Assembly: GCA_024401695.1 (NCBI GenBank)
Contig: JAKSKN010000009.1
Span: forward strand, 30,150-94,149
From: Bacteroidales bacterium
GTDB lineage: Bacteria; Bacteroidota; Bacteroidia; Bacteroidales; UBA932
DNA length: 64,000 bases
Direction of reading: 5' to 3'
The notes beneath the pieces were generated by a model, which worked only from the letters and a program-made list of their open reading frames with translations, was not told the origin of the DNA and made no database searches. Within the stretch, counting starts at the first letter, position 1. The number at the start of each line of letters is the position of its first letter. Shown here one piece after another: positions 16,554 to 25,325 of the stretch. The translations under genes were made by a program, and so were the position numbers.

Positions 16554-17650
16554 ATTATAGAATTAATGTTTGATTCCTGATTTTGAGATTCCATCCTCTT
16601 CCGTATCCTTTCCCGTGCGGTCTTGATGGCTTCGATTCTGACAATACGCTGGATTACTTTATACCTGTACGGAATTCTGGCTTTATAGTAAGCCAGTTCA
16701 ACACTCATCATTGTTCTGGAGATTGCATGCCCTTTCGGATAAAGTATCACTCCTGGGATGTCAAGCATCTTTTTTACTGCAGTTACCCTTTCATCATCAT
16801 CCATAGACCTGAGTACCTGCTTGATTCTGATGGCCTGCTCCCGATAGACAAGGGCGCCATAGGATTCCATCAAGATGCTATCCACTTCGGGAATTCCGGT
16901 TGCAGGAATGTCATTCTCGCGTTTGCGTCTCTGGATCTCAAGAATCATATCAAGTGTACCCTTTTGACGAATATGGCGGTACAGCGTTTCGAATAGACAA
17001 ATATCGGAGAAACATTCCGGTTGGAATTCTTTCAGAAGACGCTGATGTTCGTGCCCGGCAAAGCCATAGATGTCATTAGTGTCTCCATCCCTGAAGATGT
17101 CCAATGCTTTCTTGTCCAGCTCAATTTTTGAAGGCTTGATTGTCCTTTCCTCTGAAAGGGCCTTGATGATGTCAAGATTGGTATGGTGCGCGATGGCCAG
17201 GTGCAGGTTGAAGAACTGCTGGTCATCCGGAAGCACTATGTCGATTACGAGTTTATTGTACGGATTGAGTGAAATCGGGTATTCGCATCTATGACTCAGG
17301 AACTCGAAGGCTTTTTCGAATCCACCGGTACTTGTCTCAATCCAAAACTCGTTATCCTGATTGAATGAGTTGGTGAAGTGTTCGAAAGGAAGACCCCATC
17401 TTACCGGTTCGATATCTGTGATTCCGAGCCCGTAACAGAGAAGAGAGCAGGTCGAATATCCGTAGCCGGGGCCCACATAGATGTCCTCTGACTTCAGGTG
17501 TCGGACCAGATCGGAGAGGAGAAGCAGGGCATCGGCCCCGCCGTGGTCATTGACATGGTCAAGTTCATCGTATAAGCGGTTCGGCATCCGGCCAAAGGCC
17601 TTGAGGCGGAAGACCGCCCTATCTTTGAGTTTGTTTATTGTATCTGTCAT
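16550..17650 (-). CDS. degenerate DnaE-like protein without PHP domain
   Basis: 366 residues that align by eye with the polymerase core of the 9381-11885 DnaE. VGPGYGYST (about residue 58) parallels GPGRGAAAS, LGITDIEPVRW parallels IGITEINPFEF, FRDGDTNDIYGF parallels FSRGDTVGVFQF, YGALVYREQ parallels FGMFLYQEQ, and KGHAISRTM parallels KSHSVCYTM. The PHP domain is absent. The catalytic IDLDF block is replaced by STGGFEKAF, with no acidic pair, so polymerase activity is very unlikely. It may be a structural, decoy or regulatory relative of the polymerase. It lies in an operon between a 105-aa protein and a small membrane protein. Confidence 0.75.
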   Translation of the reverse strand: MTDTINKLKDRAVFRLKAFGRMPNRLYDELDHVNDHGGADALLLLSDLVRHLKSEDIYVGPGYGYSTCSLLCYGLGITDIEPVRWGLPFEHFTNSFNQDNEFWIETSTGGFEKAFEFLSHRCEYPISLNPYNKLVIDIVLPDDQQFFNLHLAIAHHTNLDIIKALSEERTIKPSKIELDKKALDIFRDGDTNDIYGFAGHEHQRLLKEFQPECFSDICLFETLYRHIRQKGTLDMILEIQRRKRENDIPATGIPEVDSILMESYGALVYREQAIRIKQVLRSMDDDERVTAVKKMLDIPGVILYPKGHAISRTMMSVELAYYKARIPYRYKVIQRIVRIEAIKTARERIRKRMESQNQESNINSII

Positions 17651-17667
17651 ATTTGTTTGTTCATTGA

Positions 17668-17985
17668 TTAGTCATCAAGAAACCATTCCCTGAGGTAGTC
17701 TGAGAGCCATTTTGCGAGGCAAGTGATTCTCTGTTTGTTGTAGCGCTTGATCCTGCACTGCCGCACCAGTTGCGTGAATCTTCCGTGGCAGCGCTCATTG
17801 GGGGCCGTTATGCGCCATTCGGTTTGTGAAGGGAAGTCCAGGGCGAACTTGCTGCCGAATCTGAAGGACTGTGAGAAATTGTTGTGCTCGTTGGTGAAAA
17901 TCTCGGTGAGCACGGTTTCGAGGGTTCCGTTTTCCATCCAGTCGAGAAGATGACCATTGTTGCAAATCTGTATCGTTTCTTTCAT
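17668..17985 (-). CDS. hypothetical protein, 105 aa
   Basis: Begins at ATG 17985 (MKETIQICNNGH), though the frame is open further upstream into the promoter. Basic C-terminal half (RQCRIKRYNKQR). No motif is known. The -7 box ends only five bases before the ATG, so the mRNA would be almost leaderless. First gene of the operon with the degenerate DnaE-like protein. Confidence 0.65.
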   Translation of the reverse strand: MKETIQICNNGHLLDWMENGTLETVLTEIFTNEHNNFSQSFRFGSKFALDFPSQTEWRITAPNERCHGRFTQLVRQCRIKRYNKQRITCLAKWLSDYLREWFLDD

Positions 17986-17990
17986 GACTG

Positions 17991-18024
17991 CAAAATTACA
18001 GGAGAATTCGGCAAGAAAGTGGCA
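17991..18024 (-). promoter_or_regulatory. class 1 promoter, degenerate DnaE operon
   Basis: On the minus strand TGCCACTTTCTTG (18024-18012), 13 bp, then TAATTTTG (17998-17991). Divergent from the class 1 promoter at 18050-18083. Confidence 0.75.
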
Positions 18025-18049
18025 GAATAATATAATTTTTGATGCATTC

Positions 18050-18083
18050 TGCAAGAAAATGACACATTCGACGTCGAATTTTG
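18050..18083 (+). promoter_or_regulatory. class 1 promoter, 105-aa protein gene
   Basis: TGCAAGAAAATGA (18050-18062), 13 bp, then GAATTTTG (18076-18083), seven of eight -7 positions. Preceded by TTC as at other sites. This is the weakest match of the class, but its geometry is exact. Confidence 0.55.
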
Positions 18084-18106
18084 CATCGAAACAAAACAAA
18101 TGTGTT

Positions 18107-18424
18107 ATGAAATATACTATTGAACTGGAATTCGAAAAGACCATTGAAATGTGCCACAAGCACGCAAGACAGCAAGCAGAAACTCTGTCAATCCTAAAGA
18201 ACGCTATCAATGACGAGGGCCTTCAGCTCTCAGAAATCCTGGAAGCCGTGTCCAACGAAAGCGGGACTGAACATCTGATGAAGAAGTATTCTTTTTCAAA
18301 AGCGACAATCGCGCGTATAATGGATATGCCGATTGAAGAGTTGGCAAGTATTGAAGAGTTTCTGGAATACTATGCTGTGGCAGAGAATAACTTGAAGGAG
18401 ATAATTAACGCTCGTTCTGAGTGA
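18107..18424 (+). CDS. hypothetical protein, 105 aa
   Basis: Starts at ATG 18107 (MKYTIELEFEKT). Helix-rich and acidic, with a segment that could be an HTH-like or DnaJ-independent helical bundle (MKKYSFSKATIARIMDMPIEEL). No firm family. It is a lone plus-strand gene between two minus-strand operons, and diverges from the degenerate DnaE operon across two class 1 promoters. Confidence 0.65.
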   Translation: MKYTIELEFEKTIEMCHKHARQQAETLSILKNAINDEGLQLSEILEAVSNESGTEHLMKKYSFSKATIARIMDMPIEELASIEEFLEYYAVAENNLKEIINARSE

Positions 18425-18456
18425 CATCCCGGTCGTCATCCGTTACGTTACGCTCA

Positions 18457-18876
18457 TTATCTTAATGGCTTTTCCTTAAGATAGGCTTTCCATGCATGTA
18501 AGGCCTGTCGATAGTCCCGGTATGTAAGGCCCTCGCTTTTACCAAAGTACTTTGGGATGAAATTATCCTGCTGAGATAACATCATTACATACGTCTTCCG
18601 CTCTCCGTCAAAGAGGTTATGGGCGACTACACAATCATGAAGCGGTCCACGTAGGGAGAATTCATAAATAAAATCATCTAATGTCTTCTTGTTCAGCAAG
18701 GAATAGTAATATTTTATGTTGATGTTGCAGAACCATCTGTATTTCCTGTCAACAACATACATTATCCGGTTGTTCCCTTCTATCCATCCCTCGATCCAGA
18801 GATTGTAATAGTGACGTATCAACTGAAAGAGAGCTGCCGCTGACAGTATACTCTCGAAAATAATAAAGTATATCAT
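18457..18876 (-). CDS. hypothetical membrane-anchored protein, 139 aa
   Basis: An N-terminal hydrophobic segment (IYFIIFESILSAAALFQLI) followed by a tyrosine-rich soluble domain. Its start overlaps the stop of the upstream 271-aa gene by four bases. Last gene of the minus-strand operon that begins with the primase at 25269. The function is unknown. Confidence 0.65.
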   Translation of the reverse strand: MIYFIIFESILSAAALFQLIRHYYNLWIEGWIEGNNRIMYVVDRKYRWFCNINIKYYYSLLNKKTLDDFIYEFSLRGPLHDCVVAHNLFDGERKTYVMMLSQQDNFIPKYFGKSEGLTYRDYRQALHAWKAYLKEKPLR

Positions 18877-19688
18877 TGCTTCATTGCTTTTTGTGGTTTC
18901 TCATTGTTCTCACGAGTAATCATTTTCACAGAATTGAGTCTTGACTCCTTTGCCTGAATCTTCGTATCGATGTTATCCTTGAGCTTTTCCACATTACCGG
19001 GCTCTGTGAAGATGTCAAGGATACGGCCGGAAACAAGCTCGGGATTTCCATTGCAGGCTATGATTGAAGTTGTTGCCTGAAGCATCCGCTCCAGGTCATC
19101 CGGAACCATCTTGGGAGTAAGATGGGGAGGAAAGGTGTTGGTTCGGAAGAAAGTGACCTTATCGGAGACCTCCTTCCCTTCCACTGTTTTGGTGACGGTC
19201 TTTTCCTGCCTTGTAAGTGTCGCTACGGCCAGGCCCTGATAAGTAAGCGTCAACTTTTCCCCCTGTTCGACAATCACATTGAATCCCATGAATTCCTTTC
19301 CGGCCAGAGCCCTGTTGTTGACTTCCAGGTATGACAAGGAGCTTCCTGAGACGCACTTGTCTGCAAAAGACTTCGAATCTATGGAAAAATCCGTCTTCTC
19401 ATTCCAGAACGCCTCGGTTATTCCTGCCCGGTGGGCAGCGGCGAAGCGGTTGCTCTGCTCTTCGCTCAGAGTAACCTTCTCCTCCTCCGCCTTCTCCTGC
19501 ACTGTCTCTGTTTTTACTTCTTTTGCTGTCTCCGACTTTTCTTTACCACCATCAGACTTCCCCTTCTCCTTTGAAGGTTTTTCTTCAGGAGCAGACTTTG
19601 CCGCAGAGAACACGGATTTTATCACTTTTGAAACGATGGTCGCTGCCGCAATCAGTACAACTACCAATACAATCAGTGCTAAAAACAT
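18873..19688 (-). CDS. membrane-anchored protein with charged linker, 271 aa
   Basis: One N-terminal transmembrane helix (LALIVLVVVLIAAATIV), a Lys/Glu/Ser-rich linker of about 60 residues, then a soluble domain (from about 75) with beta-rich character and a helical end. The topology suggests a membrane-tethered cytoplasmic or periplasmic domain on a flexible arm. It belongs to the primase operon, so a role in transfer or replication at the membrane is possible. No motif is recognised. Confidence 0.65.
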   Translation of the reverse strand: MFLALIVLVVVLIAAATIVSKVIKSVFSAAKSAPEEKPSKEKGKSDGGKEKSETAKEVKTETVQEKAEEEKVTLSEEQSNRFAAAHRAGITEAFWNEKTDFSIDSKSFADKCVSGSSLSYLEVNNRALAGKEFMGFNVIVEQGEKLTLTYQGLAVATLTRQEKTVTKTVEGKEVSDKVTFFRTNTFPPHLTPKMVPDDLERMLQATTSIIACNGNPELVSGRILDIFTEPGNVEKLKDNIDTKIQAKESRLNSVKMITRENNEKPQKAMKQ

Positions 19689-19691
19689 ATC

Positions 19692-22154
19692 CTATCTCTT
19701 TTTGAATTTCATATAATCGTATGACCCCATATGTAGCAGGGGCTCCTTCGGTTTGTAACCCCGTTCCTCGTTCATGATTTTATAAGCCTCGCCCAGCTGC
19801 TCCTTGTAAGATCCGGAGCATACAAGGGAAATCTTGTTGAGCCTCGTGTACTTTTCGACCAGGCGGGCCTCCATCTCATCGTGCTTGACAATCTCTCCGT
19901 TGGGGAGGATATGTCGAACGTCCATCCCGTCCTCGGCAAGTGCCCTTGACAAAAGCCCGAACCTGTGGCAGGAGAGGGGATCCCCCTCGCTGCATACCAC
20001 GGCGACGATATGGCCTTCATCGCACAGACCTTCAAGCGAAGCGATACCGCTTTGGAACTCTTCGCTACCGGCAACCTTCTCCCAGGATACACGGCCATGG
20101 TCAAAGAGAGACAGGTCTGTGACCCGACCTCCAAGCTTCTCGCCCCCGCTGAGGTATCCGATGCCTTCGGCCTCCAGGACATCATATATGACGTCTTCGT
20201 TGAAGTGAGGAACGTACTTGCTGCGAGGTATGCTCCTCACATCGACAACCATATCGACCCCTGCCATCTTCAGTGTGTTCACGAATCCCTCCTGGGTCCT
20301 CGTGCCGTACCCTATCGAGAAGATCCTGTCAGTGGCCTGGCTCTTTCCTTTCACCGGGTCTTCGGTGCCTTCAGGGATGCCATTATCGGAAGGGGAGACG
20401 CTGATGCCGCTGATCTCTCTATCATCGAGTTTCTCCAGGCGGTCGAGATTGCTCACGGAGTGCATCTGCTGCTTTTCGTCATCATCCTTATAGCGGATAT
20501 CGATCTCGTGGTTCTCTCCTCCGGTGCCTTCGTCAAGAAGACGGTATGAGATGGCCTCACGGATCTGCTGGAGGCGGTTCATCGGACAAAGGGAGTCCTC
20601 CATCGAGAAGACACCACGCGCCGCCCACGCCTGCTCATGGTGATTTTCGAAACGGGCGTCAGCGGATATCTGACGCTGCTGCTCGAATTCCAGCTTCAGA
20701 AGGCCTCGGTTGTCAAGGCGTATGCACTCGCACATCTGCTCCCCGCTGTAGAACTCTATCCGGCGGCTGCCAATCCACATATGATAGGCGTTGCCGTAGT
20801 GTATCTGTCCGGCTCCTTCGTTCCCTGCCAGTCGGTTCATCTCGGCCTGCTTCTCCACGCAGAAGGCCCTCAGCTTGAGAAACTCTTCAAGGTTGCGCTT
20901 CCTTTCCTGAAGGGGCGGCATCCCGGGAGCTATGTACTGGGATGGGGAGACAAGCGTTTCCCCATCCTGGAGAAACAGAACCCTGCGCTCCGGCTTCACG
21001 GCAAAAGGACGTGTCCCTTCCTTCGTCTGGGGGAACCCTTTCAGGAAGCCTTCCACCTCGGACGGGGTGATTATCTTCGGGTCTGGAACCTTTCCGGTGA
21101 TGGCACTGCGCATATCCGCACGGTCCTCCGGAACGACATACACCGTCCGTCCTGGTCCCAGAGATATGATCTCAAGGGCATCCCTTTCCATGGAGTCGAA
21201 GACGCTGCCGTGGCGACTGACTCTGACATGAGGGGAAGACTCGAGAGCCTCTATCTGACGGGAGAGGTCCGTCGGCAGGTGATTGAAGAGCTTACCGACG
21301 ATACTTGGGGTGACTTCGCCGTAAAGTGCTTCAGACAGTCCTCCGGCTATGGCAGCCACAGCATTGGACGGGCCACCGTAGGAGACCGCCCTGCGGACGG
21401 CATCCTCCCAGGAGTCGCTTCTCATGACGGCCATAAGCGCCGCTTCGGTGACGACCTTCGCGGAAGGGGTGACGGGAGATTCGGGGACGATGTAACGATA
21501 TGCTCCCTCGACAGTCTTTCCCATCATGACAAGCGGGGCTCTGACCTCCCCGCGCAGTTCCGCCCGAAGGTCTTCTTCGTTCCAGGTGAGGTTGAGCCCG
21601 TACTGGTGCTCCAGCATGGTGAATATCTCCGGAGCGATCTTGCCCCGTAGGGCCATGTCGGCGCTCTGGGTGATGGCCTTGGCCATGGTGAGGGCCTCTT
21701 CGTTCGCACAGGTGGCCTTCACGCAGGCTTCGGTGAGTTCGATGGCACGGAAAAAGTCATCCCGCACAACGGCTGCGACGGGAAGAACCCTCACAACGGC
21801 TGCCCAGTCGGATGTTTGGCTGGGCTCGCGAACATCGGAGGTGAAAAAGAGCCTTGTGGTCTCCGTCCATCCTCCCTTGGGATGATGGTCATAGGCATCG
21901 CGAAGCATCTCCTGGAGATTTTCAGCAGTGGGGTTGTCTCGGTTCACCGAGAGCCAGCGGGCGACTGCGCTGCAGGCATGTGACACCTCCGTCACCTCCG
22001 GAAAGAATGTGCGGACCCTGCCGTGTGAGTAAGCCTTCCTGCTTTCACCAAGTTCAAAATACCTGTTGTATGTGTTCTCTATCATATAGGGGGCTCCGAC
22101 AAGGTCGCCGTAGACGGCTCCCTTGAGTGTCCCCCGCGAATTTTCTCTGTCCAT
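19692..22154 (-). CDS. ADP-ribosylglycohydrolase-DUF488 fusion protein
   Basis: 820 residues. The N-terminal ~300 residues resemble the DraG/ADP-ribosylglycohydrolase fold (GTLKGAVYGDLVGAPY start, helical body). A middle region of unknown type follows. The last ~190 residues are a DUF488 domain (IFSIGYGTRTQEGFV, VVDVRSIPRSKY, the C-terminal CSEGDPLSCHR block with two conserved Cys and a His). DraG enzymes remove ADP-ribose; DUF488 is uncharacterised. Joining the two is unusual. The gene is visibly G+C rich compared with the flanks. It belongs to the primase operon. Confidence 0.75.
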   Translation of the reverse strand: MDRENSRGTLKGAVYGDLVGAPYMIENTYNRYFELGESRKAYSHGRVRTFFPEVTEVSHACSAVARWLSVNRDNPTAENLQEMLRDAYDHHPKGGWTETTRLFFTSDVREPSQTSDWAAVVRVLPVAAVVRDDFFRAIELTEACVKATCANEEALTMAKAITQSADMALRGKIAPEIFTMLEHQYGLNLTWNEEDLRAELRGEVRAPLVMMGKTVEGAYRYIVPESPVTPSAKVVTEAALMAVMRSDSWEDAVRRAVSYGGPSNAVAAIAGGLSEALYGEVTPSIVGKLFNHLPTDLSRQIEALESSPHVRVSRHGSVFDSMERDALEIISLGPGRTVYVVPEDRADMRSAITGKVPDPKIITPSEVEGFLKGFPQTKEGTRPFAVKPERRVLFLQDGETLVSPSQYIAPGMPPLQERKRNLEEFLKLRAFCVEKQAEMNRLAGNEGAGQIHYGNAYHMWIGSRRIEFYSGEQMCECIRLDNRGLLKLEFEQQRQISADARFENHHEQAWAARGVFSMEDSLCPMNRLQQIREAISYRLLDEGTGGENHEIDIRYKDDDEKQQMHSVSNLDRLEKLDDREISGISVSPSDNGIPEGTEDPVKGKSQATDRIFSIGYGTRTQEGFVNTLKMAGVDMVVDVRSIPRSKYVPHFNEDVIYDVLEAEGIGYLSGGEKLGGRVTDLSLFDHGRVSWEKVAGSEEFQSGIASLEGLCDEGHIVAVVCSEGDPLSCHRFGLLSRALAEDGMDVRHILPNGEIVKHDEMEARLVEKYTRLNKISLVCSGSYKEQLGEAYKIMNEERGYKPKEPLLHMGSYDYMKFKKR

Positions 22155-22172
22155 AATGCTGCTGAAGGGGGG

Positions 22173-23315
22173 CTAAAAGTGTACTGAACGGCCAGTGCGT
22201 ATCTGAGGCTTGCCGGTGCGTTCATTGGTGGCCGCATGGACTCCCCGGTGATGGAAACGGTCGGGGTGAAGAGCATGCCGCTGCTCCTGTGCCTGACGAA
22301 TCTGCTCCCCGAGCGTCGAGCAAACGTCCGGGGCTTCCTTCTGTGAGAGGTGCATGCAGTCGCTCATCAGCTGCACAGCATACTTGCTCTCGCGCGTGAC
22401 CTGCTTGATTACGCTTGGGTCATCGGAGAGGATCTGAGTCCACTGCTTGAGATACTGAAGGTTGCTTTGCGAAAGCGTCTGGCTAAGACCAAGCCTTCCC
22501 GCAACCACAGCTGCGGCAAGTTCCGAAGCCAGGTTGAGACGGGCCATGTCGGCAAGAGGATCCTCGCTGCCCTTGGCCGTCGCGAAGGACAGCTCGACTA
22601 TTGCCGAATGGGCCATGGTATGAAGCAGGGTGTTGTAGAACTCACGAGGGTCGGCGAAGTGTTCCTTGGACGGAACCTCGATACACCGCAGCCGTCTGTC
22701 GTACTGAGGGGCACTGTCCTCACCGAGGACTATCCTGCAGTTGTGTGCGTCATCCGGATACCAGCTGCCATTCTCAAGGAACCGGTCAAGAGTGGCCTCG
22801 CTCAGGTCCGATGACGCCTTTGCGAACGCTCCCCGGAGGTTTTCCCAGGTATCGGGATGCTTGTCTGGGAAGTCGGTCTGCTCAAGGTTCCAGACATAGT
22901 TCACGTTGCCAAAGTTCTCCCTCAGGGTGTACCGTTCCTTCTCGGTCTTGGATAGCTTCTGATAATCAGACCATCTCATCTCCGAGTCGAGAGCGCCCTT
23001 CTCCTTGTCGAAGAAGGAAGTGCCGCCCCAATAGACGGGCATCCCGCCCTCTCCCTTGAGACGGAGAACGCCAAGGTCCTTGCATTGAAGGGATGTTAGC
23101 CATACGGGGACTTGATAACCTTTGAGCGCGCATACGAGTGACAGGTTCACGTCATTGACACCGGAATACAGATGGCCCGCGGCATTCTGCGCGCTGAAGG
23201 GAAGTGTCGGGAGCCAGGGCTTTCGCCAATCTCCTGCAATGGTGTCGAACTTGGCGATGAAGAGGTCTGCATACGCCTTTACGTGACTGTCTATTGAATT
23301 GCTGTTGTCTGCCAT
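22173..23315 (-). CDS. ArdC-like ssDNA-binding/zincin protein with degenerate active site
   Basis: 380 residues. The N terminus follows the ArdC pattern (FDTIAGDWRKPWLPT, then NAAGHLYSGVNDVNLSL), a domain that binds single-stranded DNA and protects incoming plasmid DNA from restriction. The expected HExxH zinc motif appears as LHTMAHSAIVE: both His remain but the catalytic Glu is replaced by Thr, so peptidase activity is doubtful. Antirestriction proteins of this type are typical of conjugative elements. G+C rich; within the primase operon. Confidence 0.7.
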   Translation of the reverse strand: MADNSNSIDSHVKAYADLFIAKFDTIAGDWRKPWLPTLPFSAQNAAGHLYSGVNDVNLSLVCALKGYQVPVWLTSLQCKDLGVLRLKGEGGMPVYWGGTSFFDKEKGALDSEMRWSDYQKLSKTEKERYTLRENFGNVNYVWNLEQTDFPDKHPDTWENLRGAFAKASSDLSEATLDRFLENGSWYPDDAHNCRIVLGEDSAPQYDRRLRCIEVPSKEHFADPREFYNTLLHTMAHSAIVELSFATAKGSEDPLADMARLNLASELAAAVVAGRLGLSQTLSQSNLQYLKQWTQILSDDPSVIKQVTRESKYAVQLMSDCMHLSQKEAPDVCSTLGEQIRQAQEQRHALHPDRFHHRGVHAATNERTGKPQIRTGRSVHF

Positions 23316-23396
23316 TTCGTTGTCGGTTAAGAGTGATAAAATAGGGGAGGACGGCTGCCCGCCCTCCCCAAAGGAACTGCTGAAAGAGGGCTCTGA

Positions 23397-24305
23397 CTAA
23401 CCCAGTTTAGGAACTGATTTCTTGACCGTGGTCTTCTGGACGACGGTTGCTTTCTTCTCGGGTTCCTGCTGTTTTGCCGTCTCCTCCTTCGGAGCGGTCT
23501 TCTTCAGGTAGTCATAGGCCGCTGCCCTGATGGCCTGGCCCTTGGCGCTGTGGTCCTCGGTGATCTCACCGCGTGCCACGTTGAAGGAGATGGCGGTGCC
23601 GAAGGCTTCGCCGGTCTTGCTGCCCTTGCCGAAGGCGGCGCTGATCTGGCCTGAGGCAAGAGCCTGGGCCATGCGGTCGTCCACGTTGATGCCCTTGCCG
23701 AAGAGCTCGTGATTGACCTTGGAGTGTCCGTCCTCATCGAGGAAACGTGCCCTGAGGGCTGCTTCCGAGATGGCTACGGGACGCAGAGACCTGCTGTCCA
23801 GGCCGAGGAAGAACTTCTGTTCGCGACCGTCCTTGTAGACCATGGTGAGAGGCTCCGGACAGATGTTGCATACATGCTGGCGGTACTGCTCACCGGTCTC
23901 CTTATTGGTGACGGTGCGTGACTCGAGAAGGTAGTCGATGATGACCTTGTCCTTCTCGGGGTCGAGGCGGTAGGAATTGCCGTTGTCGAAGACAACCTTG
24001 AGGTTGTCGCGTTTGAGACGGTAGTCCTCGTTCATCTCGCGGACTCCCACCTTAGGGTCAAGAACCCATTCTCCGGACTCCTCGTCCTTCATCTTGCGTG
24101 CTACGAGCTGCACGGTCTTCTCGGTCGGCTCGGGGATACCCGGGATCTCGACGGTGTAGGTGATAAGGTCGGTGGACTTGCCTGCGGCAAGCTGCTCGGC
24201 GACCTTCGGATTGGCTTCCACGACTTCGCGTGGAACCTCAAGCGCTGACCAGTCAATCCGGTCAAGAGCTTCGCGCGTTTCAGCGCTGATCTGGTTTTCT
24301 GCCAT
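23397..24305 (-). CDS. mobile-element protein resembling DUF3945/DUF4099 types
   Basis: 302 residues with low-complexity ends (Lys/Glu/Thr-rich C terminus with KKATVVQKTTVKKS) and a central region with NGNSYRLDPEKDKV and DNLKVVFDNG. The composition and neighbourhood recall DUF3945-type proteins found beside primases in Bacteroidales conjugative elements; I recognise the style rather than a motif. Directly downstream of the primase (4 bases). Confidence 0.5.
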   Translation of the reverse strand: MAENQISAETREALDRIDWSALEVPREVVEANPKVAEQLAAGKSTDLITYTVEIPGIPEPTEKTVQLVARKMKDEESGEWVLDPKVGVREMNEDYRLKRDNLKVVFDNGNSYRLDPEKDKVIIDYLLESRTVTNKETGEQYRQHVCNICPEPLTMVYKDGREQKFFLGLDSRSLRPVAISEAALRARFLDEDGHSKVNHELFGKGINVDDRMAQALASGQISAAFGKGSKTGEAFGTAISFNVARGEITEDHSAKGQAIRAAAYDYLKKTAPKEETAKQQEPEKKATVVQKTTVKKSVPKLG

Positions 24306-24309
24306 AGCT

Positions 24310-25269
24310 TTACTTTTTAATTGTTAATGAATTGTTTTGTATGTTACTTGGGATAACATTCTTCTGAGAGTTTCTTAGGAGCAGGAGCTCGTTCACATCA
24401 TTGCATCCCGCCATCTCGGCGATATGATCCCGTACTCCGGAACATCTTCCTTTCAAGGTGTCGAGGGCCTTGTAGCCTGCCTGGTCACAGTCGGTCCAGA
24501 CGGAGATGTCCCTGTGGGCGGAGATGAACTCCAGACCGCGGTCGATGTTGTTCACGCTGTTCAGGACACAGACATCTGCGAAAGGCTTGGTGATGTCCTT
24601 GAGCATGAGCCAGGAGAGGAAATCAAAGAACCCCTCGAACACCTCGACCCTCTCGCAGGTTGGCTTGAGGGTGTTCTCCCCGGAGGCTCCGAGAAGCGAA
24701 CAGGAGGAACCTGTACATCTCTTGGAGAAAGGCCCGTCATAGCTGTGCCTGAGCACCCAGCCGTCACCGGCAGGAAAGCCGATGGCGGTGAACCTGCGGT
24801 CGTTCCTGCCATCGATATGGTAAGAGACCTCGCTGCAGTAACGCTCCAGGATATGACGCGGGATACCGCGTCTCTGGGCATAAGCCACAAGACCGCGATA
24901 CTTGAAAGGGGAGATGACTGAGTCGATGATGATGCGGGACGAGTGAGACGATTGGCGGGATGAAGGAGCGGGCGTGTCGATGACGGTTATTCCGCTGCCC
25001 TCCAGAGATGCGACATAGTCCCAGCAGTCGGAGAGGGATATTCCCGCAAGGAGATTCACCAGAGTCAGGACGTTTCCGCCCCGACCGGTCCCGAAGTCCA
25101 TCCATACATTCTCGCTGCGCTTTATGTGAAAGGAGGGCTCGGCTTCATCACGGAAAGGGGAGAAGTACATCTCTCCTCTGTGATCTGTCCGTTTCCCGAA
25201 ATGTGCAAGAACGTTTTCTATGGGATACCCCATTATTCTTGCCTTCTGATTCTCGTCGTATGTCGCCAT
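24310..25269 (-). CDS. CHC2/Toprim-type DNA primase
   Basis: 319 residues. The N-terminal CHC2-like region keeps the SPFRDEAEPSFHI and WMDFGTGRGGNVL blocks but lacks the zinc-binding Cys residues. The Toprim domain has the Glu in VEVFEGFFDFLSW (about 215) and the Asp pair in WTDCDQAG (about 265). Such zinc-less primases are common on Bacteroidales plasmids and conjugative transposons, and initiate replication. First gene of a G+C-rich operon, with a 10-bp inverted repeat just upstream that may be its operator. Confidence 0.85.
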   Translation of the reverse strand: MATYDENQKARIMGYPIENVLAHFGKRTDHRGEMYFSPFRDEAEPSFHIKRSENVWMDFGTGRGGNVLTLVNLLAGISLSDCWDYVASLEGSGITVIDTPAPSSRQSSHSSRIIIDSVISPFKYRGLVAYAQRRGIPRHILERYCSEVSYHIDGRNDRRFTAIGFPAGDGWVLRHSYDGPFSKRCTGSSCSLLGASGENTLKPTCERVEVFEGFFDFLSWLMLKDITKPFADVCVLNSVNNIDRGLEFISAHRDISVWTDCDQAGYKALDTLKGRCSGVRDHIAEMAGCNDVNELLLLRNSQKNVIPSNIQNNSLTIKK

Positions 25270-25294
25270 TGTCTATCCAAACCCTAAGGTTTAC

Positions 25295-25320
25295 TCAAAT
25301 AAAAGTGTTATTTTATTTGA
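25295..25320. promoter_or_regulatory. palindromic operator between primase and HTH regulator
   Basis: TCAAATAAAA, 6 bp, TTTTATTTGA: a perfect 10-bp inverted repeat in the divergent intergenic region. A further TCAAATAAAAGTGT half-site lies at 25398-25411 in the leader of the HTH gene. It is likely bound by the tandem-HTH protein, which would give joint control of primase and regulator. Confidence 0.7.
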
Positions 25321-25325
25321 TTTGT

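Noticed and set aside
21488-21500. TAACGATAT inside the DraG-DUF488 gene
   Set aside because: Resembles the class 2 box, but it lies within coding sequence, without a -10 match at 11 bp.
20637-21650. Long open frame (337 codons) on the plus strand
   Set aside because: It lies wholly antisense to the DraG-DUF488 gene, in a G+C-rich region where long opposite-strand frames are expected. The protein has no recognisable pattern.
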